64,000 nucleotides of DNA from JAEXOD01 sp963663265 (GCA_963663265.2 CAXXXM010000002.1:372001-436000), one strand, 5' to 3'. Counted from the stretch's first letter, positions 26,200 to 36,034 are shown. A program made the numbers and translations. The notes: generated by a model not told the origin, from the letters alone.

Positions 26200-27078
26200 T
26201 TAATTCTCTTTAAGTGCGTTGGCTCCGGTAACAATTTCAGAAATTTCAGTAGTAATTGCTGCCTGACGAGCTTTGTTATATGTTACTCTCAAAGATCTTA
26301 TAATTTCTTTAGCGTTTTCGGTTGCCATATCCATGGCAGTCATCCTTGCACCTAATTCAGCTGCATACGATTCAAGTAAAATCTTCCAAATTTTAACATT
26401 TAATGCACGAGGAATTAAGGTGTTTATTATTTCAATTCTTCCCGGTTCATAAATAAATTCAGTATTTTCTACTTTTCCTTCGGCTGCATGGTTTTCTATT
26501 GGTAATATTTGTTCAAGTGTAAGTTTTTGCTGCATAACTGATTTAAATTCATTATAAACCGCATAAACTTTATCATACTCGCCTGACAAAAATTTTGATT
26601 TTACTTGGTTCATTATTTGAACCGCACAATCAAATTTTAATCCGGTAAATACTCCTACGTATGTATTATTAACCTTAACATCTTGTTTGTTAAAATAATC
26701 GAAGCTTTTTTTTCCTATACAATATACTTCAACATTACCATTATTTAATTGTTCTTTTAATTCACTTTTTATAAATTCTTCGGCTTTACGTATAACGTTC
26801 ATATTAAAACTGCCACACATACCTCTATCAGAAGTAACAACAATAACAGCAGCTTTTTTAACTTCTCTTTCTTCAAAAAACGGATTTGAATAGTTTTTTT
26901 CTGCAACGAGTAAATTATTTAATACTTCGTATACTTTCCTTGAGTAAGGACGTGCATTAATAACATTTTCTTGAGCACGACGCAACCTTGCAGCTGCAAC
27001 CATTTTCATAGCTTTTGTTATTTGTTGTGTGCTGGTAACACCAACTATACGTCTTTTTATATCCCGTAATGTAGCCAT
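26200..27078 (-). CDS. atpG: ATP synthase F1 gamma subunit
   Basis: A 292-residue central-stalk subunit. It has the conserved N-terminal helix (RDIKRRIVGVTSTQQITKAM) and C-terminal coiled coil (GARMTAMDMATENAKEIIRSL). It is the last gene of the atp cluster here; beta and epsilon do not follow. Confidence 0.95.
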   Translation of the reverse strand: MATLRDIKRRIVGVTSTQQITKAMKMVAAARLRRAQENVINARPYSRKVYEVLNNLLVAEKNYSNPFFEEREVKKAAVIVVTSDRGMCGSFNMNVIRKAEEFIKSELKEQLNNGNVEVYCIGKKSFDYFNKQDVKVNNTYVGVFTGLKFDCAVQIMNQVKSKFLSGEYDKVYAVYNEFKSVMQQKLTLEQILPIENHAAEGKVENTEFIYEPGRIEIINTLIPRALNVKIWKILLESYAAELGARMTAMDMATENAKEIIRSLRVTYNKARQAAITTEISEIVTGANALKEN

Positions 27079-27091
27079 ATAAGATTAATTT

Positions 27092-28642
27092 CTATTCACT
27101 AATTTTAAATTTTGTAATAAACTCGGTAACAGCAGATTTCATTTTTTCTATCAATTCATCTGAAAGCACTTTTTTAGCTCTTATTTCTTCAAAAATTTCA
27201 GGATATTTTAAATCTACATGCTCCAAAAATTCTTTTTCAAATCGTTTAACATCTTTAACAGGAATTGAAGCAAAATAATCATTGGTACCAACAAACACAC
27301 TAACTACCTGTTTTTCTACTGGAACGGGTTCATATTGACCTTGCTTCAAGAATTCAAGAAGTCTTTCACCTTTTGATAAAGTTTTTTGTGTAGACTTATC
27401 CAAATCGGATCCAAATTTAGCAAATGCTTCCAATTCTCTAAATTGTGCCAAATCTATTTTAAGTGTACCGGCAACTTTTTTCATAGCTTTAATTTGAGCA
27501 TTACCACCCACACGAGATACGCTGATACCAATATTAATAGCAGGACGCATACCGGCGTTAAACAAATTTGACTCAAGGTAAATCTGTCCATCAGTAATAG
27601 AAATAACGTTAGTAGGAATGTAGGCAGAAACGTCACCTTGTTGAGTTTCAATAATTGGCAGAGCAGTCAAGCTGCCACCACCTAATTCAGGGCTTAATTT
27701 TGAAGCACGCTCTAATAAACGTGAATGCAAATAAAAAACATCGCCAGGGTATGCTTCACGTCCCGGAGGTCTTCTTAATAACAACGAAAGTTCACGATAA
27801 GCAACGGCTTGTTTTGATAAGTCATCATAAACACAAAGTGCATGTTCACCTTTATCTCTAAAATACTCACCAATTGTTGCTCCGGCATAAGGGGCAATAT
27901 ATTGTAAAGGTGCAGGAACACTTGCAGGAGCTGAAACTACGGTTGTAAATTCCATTGCTCCATGTTCTTCTAATTTAGCAACAACTTGTGCAATAGTGGA
28001 ATTTTTTTGTCCAACTGCAACATAAACGCAATAAACAGGTTGAATACCGTATTTTTTTGCTTCTTCCGAATGTGTATATTTTTGATTTATAATAGCATCA
28101 ATTGCAACAGCAGTTTTACCTGTCTGTCTGTCTCCAATTATTAATTCTCTTTGTCCACGCCCAATTGGTATCATAGCATCAATAGCAGTAATACCGGTTT
28201 GTAAAGGTTCTTTTACCGGACTTCTATCAATTACACCAAGTGCTTTTCTTTCAATAGGCATGTATTTTTCAAAGTCAATAGGTCCTTTGCCGTCGAGTGG
28301 TTCGCCAAGCGGAGTTACAACACGACCAAGCATTTTGGGACCAACAGGAAAAGAAGCAACTCTTCCGGTTCTTTTTACCTGGTCACCTTCTTTAACTAAA
28401 GAACTTTCACCAAAAAGAACGCAGCCTACACTATCTTCTTCAAGGTTAAGAACCATACCAATAACGCCATTAGGAAATTCAACCAATTCGGTAGACATAG
28501 CTTTATTTAAACCATAAACACGTGCTATACCATCACCAACTTGTAATACTGTTCCTACTTCGTATATATCTATTTCATTTTCAAAGCCCGAAAGTTGTTT
28601 ACGTAATATTTCGGTTACTTCGTCGGGTCTTACTTCTGCCAT
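27092..28642 (-). CDS. atpA: ATP synthase F1 alpha subunit
   Basis: A 516-residue non-catalytic nucleotide-binding subunit. The Walker A motif GDRQTGKTAVA is near residue 171, and the family signature PAINIGISVSRVGG near 364. It starts with the delta-binding N-terminal segment (EILRKQLSGFE). Located between atpH and atpG with 13-21 bp gaps. Confidence 0.97.
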   Translation of the reverse strand: MAEVRPDEVTEILRKQLSGFENEIDIYEVGTVLQVGDGIARVYGLNKAMSTELVEFPNGVIGMVLNLEEDSVGCVLFGESSLVKEGDQVKRTGRVASFPVGPKMLGRVVTPLGEPLDGKGPIDFEKYMPIERKALGVIDRSPVKEPLQTGITAIDAMIPIGRGQRELIIGDRQTGKTAVAIDAIINQKYTHSEEAKKYGIQPVYCVYVAVGQKNSTIAQVVAKLEEHGAMEFTTVVSAPASVPAPLQYIAPYAGATIGEYFRDKGEHALCVYDDLSKQAVAYRELSLLLRRPPGREAYPGDVFYLHSRLLERASKLSPELGGGSLTALPIIETQQGDVSAYIPTNVISITDGQIYLESNLFNAGMRPAINIGISVSRVGGNAQIKAMKKVAGTLKIDLAQFRELEAFAKFGSDLDKSTQKTLSKGERLLEFLKQGQYEPVPVEKQVVSVFVGTNDYFASIPVKDVKRFEKEFLEHVDLKYPEIFEEIRAKKVLSDELIEKMKSAVTEFITKFKISE

Positions 28643-28663
28643 TTTAATTTCCCTAAATGTCTT

Positions 28664-29218
28664 TTAATTAAGTATAAAATCCCCTTGAGTTAACTTTTTC
28701 TTCAATAAATCCAAACTATGTTTTATTGATGCATCATAAACGGTATTTTCATGTTCTGCTATAAATCCGCCTATAATTTTTTCATCAATTTGTAAATTTA
28801 TTGATACTTTTTTATTGGTTAAATTTTCAAGAGTTGATTTTAATTTTCCTTTCAGTTCTTCAGATAAATCAAATGCAACTTTTACTTTAATATCTGACAA
28901 ACCCAATTTATGATTTTTTATTTCAATAAATCGTTTAAAGATATTTAATAGCAAAGTTTCTCTATTTTTTTTAATTACAAATTTTATAAATTCTAAAGTT
29001 TTGTCGCTCACATTATTTTTAAACAATGCTTCAATAATTTGAAGTTTTTTTTCTTGTTTAATAATGGGGCTGTTAATAGCAACTTTTAGCTCTTTAACTG
29101 TTAAAAAACACTTAAGAACCAATTCTACATCAGCAGCTATAACATCAAACTGTTTTGTATCATTTGCAACGGCTAATAGAGCACTTGCATATCGTGAAGA
29201 AACGTTAAAATCACTCAT
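28664..29218 (-). CDS. atpH: ATP synthase F1 delta subunit
   Basis: A 184-residue peripheral-stalk subunit (OSCP type). N-terminal helical bundle (SSRYASALLAVA) and the C-terminal IIGGFIAEHENTVYDASIK strand pattern typical of delta are seen. It overlaps or abuts atpF (2-bp gap). Confidence 0.93.
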   Translation of the reverse strand: MSDFNVSSRYASALLAVANDTKQFDVIAADVELVLKCFLTVKELKVAINSPIIKQEKKLQIIEALFKNNVSDKTLEFIKFVIKKNRETLLLNIFKRFIEIKNHKLGLSDIKVKVAFDLSEELKGKLKSTLENLTNKKVSINLQIDEKIIGGFIAEHENTVYDASIKHSLDLLKKKLTQGDFILN

Positions 29219-29220
29219 AA

Positions 29221-29763
29221 TTAATTTTTCGATAATTCATCAATATACCGATTTACAATTTCGGTATGTTTTTCTTTATTTAAATCTTCTTTTATTATTT
29301 TTTCAGCAGCTTGAATTGCTATTTCAGCAACCTGCTCTTTCAATTTAACAAAAGACTCTTGTTGCTTCCTTTCAATTTCCTGTTTGGCTTCATCAATCAT
29401 TTTTTTAGCATCTGCTTTACTCTTCTCTTCAATTTGAGATTTCAGCTTTTCAGCATACTCACGAGCTTCAGCAATCACTTTTTGAGCATCTTCATCATAT
29501 TTAGCCATATCGGCTTTATTTTTAAGAATAAGCTCTTCAGCTTCTTTACGTGCTATTTCTGCTTTTTCTAAGGAATCCGAGATAGTCTTTTCTCTTTCAT
29601 TCAGACTATTTAAAATCGGTTTCCATGCTACTTTTTTCAAAATTAAAAGCAGAATGAGAAATGTAACAGTAGTCCAGATTATTAATCCGGGATTAACATC
29701 TAACGGGCTACCCGGAGCTTCACCACCGGAAAATAAAAGTGCAAGAATTAATTTACCTGCCAT
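29221..29763 (-). CDS. atpF: ATP synthase F0 b subunit
   Basis: A 180-residue peripheral-stalk subunit: one membrane helix (about residues 27-45, PGLIIWTTVTFLILLLILKK) followed by a long charged coiled coil (about 50-165). Between atpE and atpH. Confidence 0.94.
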   Translation of the reverse strand: MAGKLILALLFSGGEAPGSPLDVNPGLIIWTTVTFLILLLILKKVAWKPILNSLNEREKTISDSLEKAEIARKEAEELILKNKADMAKYDEDAQKVIAEAREYAEKLKSQIEEKSKADAKKMIDEAKQEIERKQQESFVKLKEQVAEIAIQAAEKIIKEDLNKEKHTEIVNRYIDELSKN

Positions 29764-29787
29764 GTTTCATCCTATAAGGAATTAAAA

Positions 29788-30006
29788 TTATTTTAAAGCT
29801 AAAAGAATACAAATAACTAAAGCAAACAAAGAAATACCTTCAATAAGAGCTGCAGCAATAATCATTGAAGTTCTGATATCACCGGCTGCTTCTGGTTGTC
29901 TACCACTTGCTTCCATAGCTGAACTTGCTAATTTACCAATTCCATATGCACCACCAATAACGGTAAGAGCTGCACTAAAACCTGCTGCCAAATATGCGTA
30001 ATCCAT
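29788..30006 (-). CDS. atpE: ATP synthase F0 c subunit
   Basis: A 72-residue hairpin of two membrane helices forming the rotor ring. The ion-carrying carboxylate is Glu in IAAALIEGISLFALV. The residue after it is Gly, and the first helix lacks the Gln of sodium-type rings, so a proton ring is predicted. Confidence 0.95.
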   Translation of the reverse strand: MDYAYLAAGFSAALTVIGGAYGIGKLASSAMEASGRQPEAAGDIRTSMIIAAALIEGISLFALVICILLALK

Positions 30007-30040
30007 TTATTTCCTCCGACTTTAATATATTAAATTATTT

Positions 30041-30907
30041 TTAATGTTCTTGATGAACTGCCATTCCTATAAATAAAGAAGACAGCATTGTAAAAATATA
30101 AGCCTGTAACACTGCTACTAAAATTTCTAAGAAAAAGATAAACAAAGCAAATGCAATTGAAACAGGTGCTACAAAATATGTATGTAAAATAAAAATTAAT
30201 CCTATTAACGAATAAATAACAATGTGACCTGCTGTCATATTTGCAAAAAGACGAATTGCCAATGCAAAAGGTTTAGTAAACAAGCCAAGTATTTCAACAA
30301 CTGCCATTATTGGCAATAACCAAAATGGAATTCCATGTGGAACTAATCCCTTAAAATAGCCAAAAAATCCATTTTTCATTATCCCACCAATTTGGGTAAA
30401 GAAAAACGAAATTACAGCCAAAGTTGCCGTTACTGCAATATTACTTGTTGCAGTTGCTCCATAAGGTATCAGACCTAAAAAATTACAAACAAAAATAAAA
30501 AAGAAAACTGTAAGAAGATATGGTAGAAATTTTTCGTATCCTTTACCAATTGTTGGTTTTACAACATCATCTCTTACAAATAGTATTAAAGTTTCAACTG
30601 CATTGGTTAAACCTTTGGGAACATATGATTTTTTATATGATGCAGCAACTTTTCTAAAAATTATAATCATAATAATTGCCGCAATCCACATAAATACAAG
30701 ATGTTTTGTAATTGATAAATCAATTCCAAACAAGTGTATTTCTGGCAGATGAATAGTAAAGAAAGGAGAAAAATCTAAAGTTTTTGCATCCAATATATGG
30801 TGCATTATCCAGCCGGTATCTTGTGTTTTGGCTGCGGCATGTTGAAGTGTATCCTGTTGTAGTTTACCTACAGTATCTATTACCGATTCAATATTTGATA
30901 TAAACAT
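30041..30907 (-). CDS. atpB: ATP synthase F0 a subunit
   Basis: A 288-residue membrane stator subunit. The essential Arg lies in FALAIRLFANMTAGHIVIY (near 210), preceded by a QxGG segment and followed by the last helices. The N-terminus carries a longer extramembrane segment of about 70 residues before the first core helix. It starts at the base next to the stop of the putative atpI gene. Confidence 0.94.
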   Translation of the reverse strand: MFISNIESVIDTVGKLQQDTLQHAAAKTQDTGWIMHHILDAKTLDFSPFFTIHLPEIHLFGIDLSITKHLVFMWIAAIIMIIIFRKVAASYKKSYVPKGLTNAVETLILFVRDDVVKPTIGKGYEKFLPYLLTVFFFIFVCNFLGLIPYGATATSNIAVTATLAVISFFFTQIGGIMKNGFFGYFKGLVPHGIPFWLLPIMAVVEILGLFTKPFALAIRLFANMTAGHIVIYSLIGLIFILHTYFVAPVSIAFALFIFFLEILVAVLQAYIFTMLSSLFIGMAVHQEH

Positions 30908-31288
30908 TTATTCGTTCTTCTTATTAATCTTTTTCGTGTAGTAAAAAACTTCATAACCTAATAATAAAAAATATAAAATAAAAAAAGTAAATATAAATTG
31001 ATATTTCTCAATATTCAAGGTTTTTAATATAATAAAAAATAGTAAAAGTAAAAATAGAATTCTTACTCCCATACCACCTAAAACATTAAATAAAAATATT
31101 TTATTGTTTTTTTCGAAAGATTTGTCAAATAAAACTATGGCGGCAATAGTATTTACAAAATTAAGGATAATTGCTGATAGAGCACTTATAAAACCGGTAT
31201 AAGAAATTATATTAAATATTCCCATTATCAGCACAACAACAATCAAAATTAGCGAAAAACCAAAAAAAATTTTATTACTTTTTATCAT
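30908..31288 (-). CDS. Putative ATP synthase I-like membrane protein
   Basis: A 126-residue protein with four hydrophobic helices (about residues 8-28, 32-54, 66-88 and 95-115) and a basic C-terminus. This layout and the position between atpZ and atpB match AtpI-type proteins that help assemble the c-ring, but sequence motifs are too weak to be certain. It overlaps atpZ by 14 bp. Confidence 0.6.
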   Translation of the reverse strand: MIKSNKIFFGFSLILIVVVLIMGIFNIISYTGFISALSAIILNFVNTIAAIVLFDKSFEKNNKIFLFNVLGGMGVRILFLLLLFFIILKTLNIEKYQFIFTFFILYFLLLGYEVFYYTKKINKKNE

Positions 31289-31520
31289 TCTTACTCTTAT
31301 TATTCAAATTAATTACTGTAATTATAAAATTATAAACTCCGGCAAATCCACCTATTATGGCAAAAGCAATTGTTAAAATAGGATATATATCAAAATACCC
31401 ATCTAAGTATTTACCCAAAAACAACATTAAAACAATAGTTGCGGCTAATTGCGTTCCCAAACCTAAATAAGGACCTACTTCCCTCATAGTTTTGTGGTAA
31501 CTATTGTTTTTTTGGGTCAT
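31275..31520 (-). CDS. atpZ: AtpZ/AtpI family F0F1-associated protein
   Basis: An 81-residue protein with two membrane helices and the family pattern YLGLGTQLAATIVLMLFLGKYLD followed by a GGFAGVYNFI helix. AtpZ proteins are found at the head of atp operons and have been linked to magnesium/calcium movement or c-ring assembly. It overlaps the bactofilin gene by 4 bp. Confidence 0.8.
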   Translation of the reverse strand: MTQKNNSYHKTMREVGPYLGLGTQLAATIVLMLFLGKYLDGYFDIYPILTIAFAIIGGFAGVYNFIITVINLNNKSKNDKK

Positions 31521-31879
31521 GATTGTTCAACGCTCTGAGAAATCATAGAACTTTTCCCTTCAAATAAAGCTCCTTCTTGAACTACCAATACTTTTGCATT
31601 AAGATCCCCTTTAAGAACCGCCTTACTCTCTAAAATCAGTTTTTCAGCACAATTAATAATACCATCAAGCTTTCCGCTAAGAGTAACATTTTTAGCTTTA
31701 ACTTCACCAATAATTTGGGCTGTTTCACCTACTGTTAAGTTACCATCAATTGTAACATCACCAATTACTTTACCATCAACTCGAACATTTCCGTTTGAAT
31801 AAAACTTCCCCTCTAATCTTACACCATCACTTAAAATACTAACATCGTTAGCTAAATTATGTTCTTTTTTTAACGACAT
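31517..31879 (-). CDS. Bactofilin
   Basis: A 120-residue polymer-forming cytoskeletal protein. The right-handed beta-helix repeats are visible as short strands with glycine turns (GVRLEGKFYSNGNVRVDGKV, GDVTIDGNLTVGETAQI, GEVKAKNVTLSGKLDG). Bactofilins scaffold cell-wall enzymes and shape the cell. It directly follows a membrane-anchored M23 peptidase, a pairing known from other bacteria. Confidence 0.9.
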   Translation of the reverse strand: MSLKKEHNLANDVSILSDGVRLEGKFYSNGNVRVDGKVIGDVTIDGNLTVGETAQIIGEVKAKNVTLSGKLDGIINCAEKLILESKAVLKGDLNAKVLVVQEGALFEGKSSMISQSVEQS

Positions 31880-31887
31880 TTTCTCTC

Positions 31888-32748
31888 CTAATTAATAATT
31901 AATGTCTGTGGGTCAACAACTTTTCCATCTTCCCAAATCTCAAAGTGAAGATGTGCACCTGATGTATTGTAACCCGAATTACCACTTAAGGCAATAATTT
32001 CTCCTTGCTCTACAATATCTCTCTGCTTTTTTATATTTACCGATAAATGTTTATAAATACTAATATATTTTTCGTTATGTTGAATTATAATTGTATAACC
32101 ATCATCGCTGGTATAATCTGCAAAAATTATTAATCCGTTTGAAGCAGCAAATACCGGTGAGCCGCTTTTTACTCCATAATCAATACCATTATGTCCGTGC
32201 AAAGGATCAAAATTTGTTATTACGTATCCTTTTACCGGATGTCTAAAATATACTTCATTTTTATTTTGTATATATGTGTAAAATTTTTCAACCATCATAA
32301 ATAATGATGTTAAGACACTCCCTTCTTTGCGTTTTATTTTTTGGGGAGGATTTATTTTTTTTAGACTATCATATATTTCGGTCTTTTCCTTTTTGGTTAA
32401 AGATTTTGCAGAATCATCTTTCCCTAAAATAATGGCATATTTTAGTTTTCTTTCTGTTGATGCAAAATGTTCAACCTCATTTCGTAAAAAACGAATTTTT
32501 GACTCAAGTTCGTTTATTCTAATTGACTGTTCAAGAATCTCATCATTTTCAATTACAAAAACGTACTCTTTTAATGGAGTGACAGCCAAAATAATTATTA
32601 AGATAATCCATGAAATAGCAGTAAACAACCCAAAATACGCTAAAGCACTAAATAAAGAGAACTTATATCTCTTAGTGAGCAATATTGGTAAATGCGGAGT
32701 AATATATATTGCAGAATCTTTAAGTTCTTTAAGGCTTATCTTTTTCAT
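31888..32748 (-). CDS. Membrane-anchored M23 (LytM-type) peptidase
   Basis: A 286-residue protein with a cytoplasmic N-terminus, a membrane helix (about residues 33-56), a coiled coil (about 65-100) and a C-terminal M23 domain. Zinc ligands are seen in GHNGIDYG (His and Asp, near 185) and HLHFEIW (near 264). These enzymes cut peptide bridges in peptidoglycan or, if inactive, activate amidases; here the ligand set is complete. Overlaps the upstream glycosyltransferase gene by 4 bp and precedes bactofilin by 8 bp. Confidence 0.88.
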   Translation of the reverse strand: MKKISLKELKDSAIYITPHLPILLTKRYKFSLFSALAYFGLFTAISWIILIIILAVTPLKEYVFVIENDEILEQSIRINELESKIRFLRNEVEHFASTERKLKYAIILGKDDSAKSLTKKEKTEIYDSLKKINPPQKIKRKEGSVLTSLFMMVEKFYTYIQNKNEVYFRHPVKGYVITNFDPLHGHNGIDYGVKSGSPVFAASNGLIIFADYTSDDGYTIIIQHNEKYISIYKHLSVNIKKQRDIVEQGEIIALSGNSGYNTSGAHLHFEIWEDGKVVDPQTLIIN

Positions 32749-33776
32749 TGTACGGTTCTTTCCAAAATTTTTTTAATTTCATCAATAACAATATTAGGAT
32801 AAAGCTTTTCAGCACATTCATAATTATTTTTAGGGCATTTCCCATAACCGTGAATTCCACAAGGTTTACAAGCTAAATCATCAACACTCAAATAACTGCT
32901 TTTTGTAGAATATGGATAAAATCCAAATTTCGGTACAGTAGAACAAAAAAGAGTAATTACATTACTATTTGCAGCCATAGCAAAATGAGTGGGGGCACTA
33001 TCATTACAAATAACCATTTTACTATTCTTAAATATTTCAATTGTTTCAAGTATTGAAAATTTTCCGGCTGTATTCAATACATTTGTCGTAAATTCTTTTT
33101 TAATTCTTTCGCATGCTGCAAATTCTTTTTCACTTCCAATTAATACTACTTTTAATCCAATACTAACAATATATTTAATTATTTCTATATAATACTTCTC
33201 AAGATACTTTTTTGTTTCCCACACAGAACCGGGGGCAACACAAATATATTCCGAACTAATACTTTCTTTTATAAAATTTGCAATTAATGTTTTAGATTTT
33301 TGGGGAATATTAAGTTTTGGCAAAACCTTCCAATTATCTCCTTCAACAGGATAATCAATCAACCTAAAATTCCTTATCACTTCATGTTCATTTAAATTAT
33401 ATTCAACAATGTTTTTGTATGCATATAATAACGATGAATTATTAAACCCGGTTGATTCAAATACTTGTGAAAGTAAAACAATAATTGCTGTTCTTAGCGA
33501 GCGATGAGGAGAGAATAATTTAGTATACTTTTTATCTCTTAATACTTTACCAAGCTTAAATAACTTTATCAGCCCTTTATCTTTCCCTCTTTTATCATAG
33601 ATAATAAGTTCATCGACAAATGGTGAATTGGCAAAAATAATTTCAGTAGAGGGAATTGTTAAAACCGATAACTTACTCTTTGGATAAAGTTCCTTAAGTT
33701 TTTCAAGCATTGGCAAAGTTAAAACAGCATCGCCAATAAAAGATGTTTGAATTACAAGTATGTTTTCAGCAGCCAC
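32745..33776 (-). CDS. GT9-family glycosyltransferase (heptosyltransferase-like)
   Basis: A 343-residue enzyme of the ADP-heptose:LPS heptosyltransferase type. The N-terminal ILVIQTSFIGDAVLTLPML, the central VAPGSVWETKKY and the C-terminal VICNDSAPTHFAMA followed by PKFGFYPYS are the family's donor and acceptor features. A Cys-rich segment (CKPCGIHGYGKCP ... C) near residue 305 is typical of Bacteroidota members. It starts at a GTG directly after the stop of the LpxL-type gene. The sugar added is not known. Confidence 0.87.
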   Translation of the reverse strand: MAAENILVIQTSFIGDAVLTLPMLEKLKELYPKSKLSVLTIPSTEIIFANSPFVDELIIYDKRGKDKGLIKLFKLGKVLRDKKYTKLFSPHRSLRTAIIVLLSQVFESTGFNNSSLLYAYKNIVEYNLNEHEVIRNFRLIDYPVEGDNWKVLPKLNIPQKSKTLIANFIKESISSEYICVAPGSVWETKKYLEKYYIEIIKYIVSIGLKVVLIGSEKEFAACERIKKEFTTNVLNTAGKFSILETIEIFKNSKMVICNDSAPTHFAMAANSNVITLFCSTVPKFGFYPYSTKSSYLSVDDLACKPCGIHGYGKCPKNNYECAEKLYPNIVIDEIKKILERTVQ

Positions 33777-34658
33777 TTAGTACTTCCAAATATTATGCAT
33801 CCAAAACCACTGTTCAGGATATAAATTAATATATTTTTCTAATATTTCCATATACTTTTGGTTAATTTCTTTAATCCCCTCTTCAATAGTTGAATAATTT
33901 TCAGGAAGAGGAATTTCTTCAAAAATGCAATTGTATTTATAATCTGGTCGCCTGCACATCAAACAGATAATTAAGGCAGCCTTTAATTTAAGAGCTATTG
34001 CCGCAGTACCTGGATATGTAGAGGTGCTTTGTCCAAATAAATTCACTCTTATACCACCTTCTTTTGGACCTCTCTGGTCGCCGACAACGCCTACAATTCC
34101 ATTGTTAGAAATTGCTTTATATATTTCTCTAACATTTGTGCCTAATAAACTCACAGTATTACCAAACGATCTTCGCATATTATCCATCCACTCAGAAACA
34201 TAAGTATTTCGCTGTGGTTTAGCTAAAACTGTTATTGGAAAGTTTATTTGCGAGCCTACACTGGCAGCACCCAACTCCCAATTTCCAAAGTGTGCAGTTA
34301 ATAAGAATACTCCATTCTCTTTTTTATGGGCATTAAGTAATGATTCAATGTTAATTAGACTAACTAATTCGTGCAACTCTTCACGAGTAAGTTTTGGAAT
34401 AAACATTGCCTCTAAAAAGGTTAATGCAAAGCTATAATAATTTTTAAATGCTATTTCTTTAAGCTTTTTTCTATCAAAATATGGGAAGGCTATCTTCAAA
34501 TTTTTAAATACAACATCCCTACGTATTCTTAAAATATAAAAGAAAATGAAAGCAATAATTTTAGCGAATACTCTTATTTTTTCAAGACCAATAGCCTGAA
34601 CAATTTTTACAATAAACTTGAATATGGTAAATTCAAATTTGTTTTTATCTTTAACCAT
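33777..34658 (-). CDS. Lipid A biosynthesis acyltransferase (LpxL/HtrB-like)
   Basis: A 293-residue membrane-associated enzyme that adds a secondary acyl chain to lipid A. The HX4E catalytic motif is HFGNWE near residue 119. The nearby GVVGDQRGPKEGG and GTAAIALKLKAAL segments match the family. One N-terminal membrane helix is seen. It begins 2 bp after the GWxTD gene. Confidence 0.88.
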   Translation of the reverse strand: MVKDKNKFEFTIFKFIVKIVQAIGLEKIRVFAKIIAFIFFYILRIRRDVVFKNLKIAFPYFDRKKLKEIAFKNYYSFALTFLEAMFIPKLTREELHELVSLINIESLLNAHKKENGVFLLTAHFGNWELGAASVGSQINFPITVLAKPQRNTYVSEWMDNMRRSFGNTVSLLGTNVREIYKAISNNGIVGVVGDQRGPKEGGIRVNLFGQSTSTYPGTAAIALKLKAALIICLMCRRPDYKYNCIFEEIPLPENYSTIEEGIKEINQKYMEILEKYINLYPEQWFWMHNIWKY

Positions 34659-34660
34659 TT

Positions 34661-36034
34661 TTAATTTGTTATAATTCTTCTCTGCCAGGTATCGTCACGT
34701 ATCTCACCTCTTTTTGTTGAAGAAAGAAGTTCATAATCGTTATATCCTGTCAAATCACCAAAAATAAATGTTACCCCGCCTTCAATTGAATTATAATACC
34801 ATATTTCGTAAGGTTTCATGTTTGTTTCATTTGGATACATATCTACTTGATCAGGCTCACCATACATTAAATATACTCTCCCCCTATCAGTTTTATAACC
34901 CGGTCTATTGAATGTTCCATACTTTGAATTACTTTTTTCAACTCGTGCAAAATATTGGTCTTTAAATTCAAATTTTTCAGTCTCCGGCTCCAAATCCCTG
35001 CTTCTCCAAAAGCGAAATACAAAATCTCTTTTTGAATTTAATGAATCTAATTTTTTATATTGTTCAATTTCTCGTTCAGTAGCAATATATTTCGATTTAT
35101 CAAAAACATCATCACACTCTTCTTCTGAATATACTCCAAATTCGCTGCTTAAAAAAGAATAATTTGCAACTTCGGTTTTAGTTGTATCTGTATAATTTGG
35201 ATTATAATAAAAGAATTTTTTATTTGAATAAATAACACGCTTGTTGGCTGTATCAGCTAATGATAACACCAAGTTATAATTATCAGTTGGATATTTTATC
35301 ATATTAATTAAGCCAACCTCAACCTGAGATGAATTTTTTCTACTTATTTGTTTAACCTTTCTGTTAATTTCTCTTCCTTTACTATTAAAAAGAATTCTAT
35401 TTAATTGTAAAGCATCGGTTGTATCACCTAAATTTATGTTATACATTTCTGCATAATAATATAATATTGGAGCGGTTGAACTATATAATATTGTTGGATT
35501 GGGGATAATTTCTATAGTGTTTTTATAAAATATTGATTCCTTATTTACATTTTCAGTTTTTATATTTTTTGCAAGTTCTATATTGCTTACTGCTAAATCA
35601 CCTGTCATAAATGGTTTAACTAAAAGTTTTTCTAATATATACTTTGATTTTGTTGAATCTATATCATCCCTTCCAAACATACTTACTATATAATGTCCTT
35701 TAGGAATAATAAAGCCTATTTTGCTTACTAATAACTTGTTTTCAGGATCAATAGACTGTCCAACAACGTTAGCAACTCTATACTCTTTTTGAACAATAGG
35801 ATTATTGTTTAGAGAGTCTAACACAATAACTCTAATTCGAGCAGCAGTAAAGTTTAATGTATCTTTTGTTTGAACTGTTAAATCTCTTTGGTCAAAAGAA
35901 TAATAAAATTCAACAAAATTTGACGTAGAATCATATGCAAACTGAGCATAATCAAAATCAAAATTAAACTTCTTTTGTGCGTTGGTATTTACAAAAGAAA
36001 CAATACAAATAAAAAGGGTTAATAAATATTTCAT
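34661..36034 (-). CDS. GWxTD-domain secreted protein
   Basis: A 457-residue protein with a signal peptide (cut after TNA). The last about 140 residues form a GWxTD domain: FVFRFWRSRD, then a long helix, then YKTDRGRVYLMYGEPDQVD and PYEIWYYNS...GGVTFIFGDLTGY. The family name motif is G-Y-K-T-D here, so the Trp is replaced. The N-terminal 300 residues are beta-rich. Clear paralogue of the 37993-39369 gene on the other side of the repeat array. Function unproven; often found in Ignavibacteria and related groups. It heads the run through to atpB. Confidence 0.85.
   Translation of the reverse strand: MKYLLTLFICIVSFVNTNAQKKFNFDFDYAQFAYDSTSNFVEFYYSFDQRDLTVQTKDTLNFTAARIRVIVLDSLNNNPIVQKEYRVANVVGQSIDPENKLLVSKIGFIIPKGHYIVSMFGRDDIDSTKSKYILEKLLVKPFMTGDLAVSNIELAKNIKTENVNKESIFYKNTIEIIPNPTILYSSTAPILYYYAEMYNINLGDTTDALQLNRILFNSKGREINRKVKQISRKNSSQVEVGLINMIKYPTDNYNLVLSLADTANKRVIYSNKKFFYYNPNYTDTTKTEVANYSFLSSEFGVYSEEECDDVFDKSKYIATEREIEQYKKLDSLNSKRDFVFRFWRSRDLEPETEKFEFKDQYFARVEKSNSKYGTFNRPGYKTDRGRVYLMYGEPDQVDMYPNETNMKPYEIWYYNSIEGGVTFIFGDLTGYNDYELLSSTKRGEIRDDTWQRRIITN

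Noticed and set aside
29788..30006. Sodium-driven ATP synthase rotor
   Set aside because: The c subunit lacks the Gln in the first helix and has Gly after the Glu in the second, so the sodium-binding set is absent.
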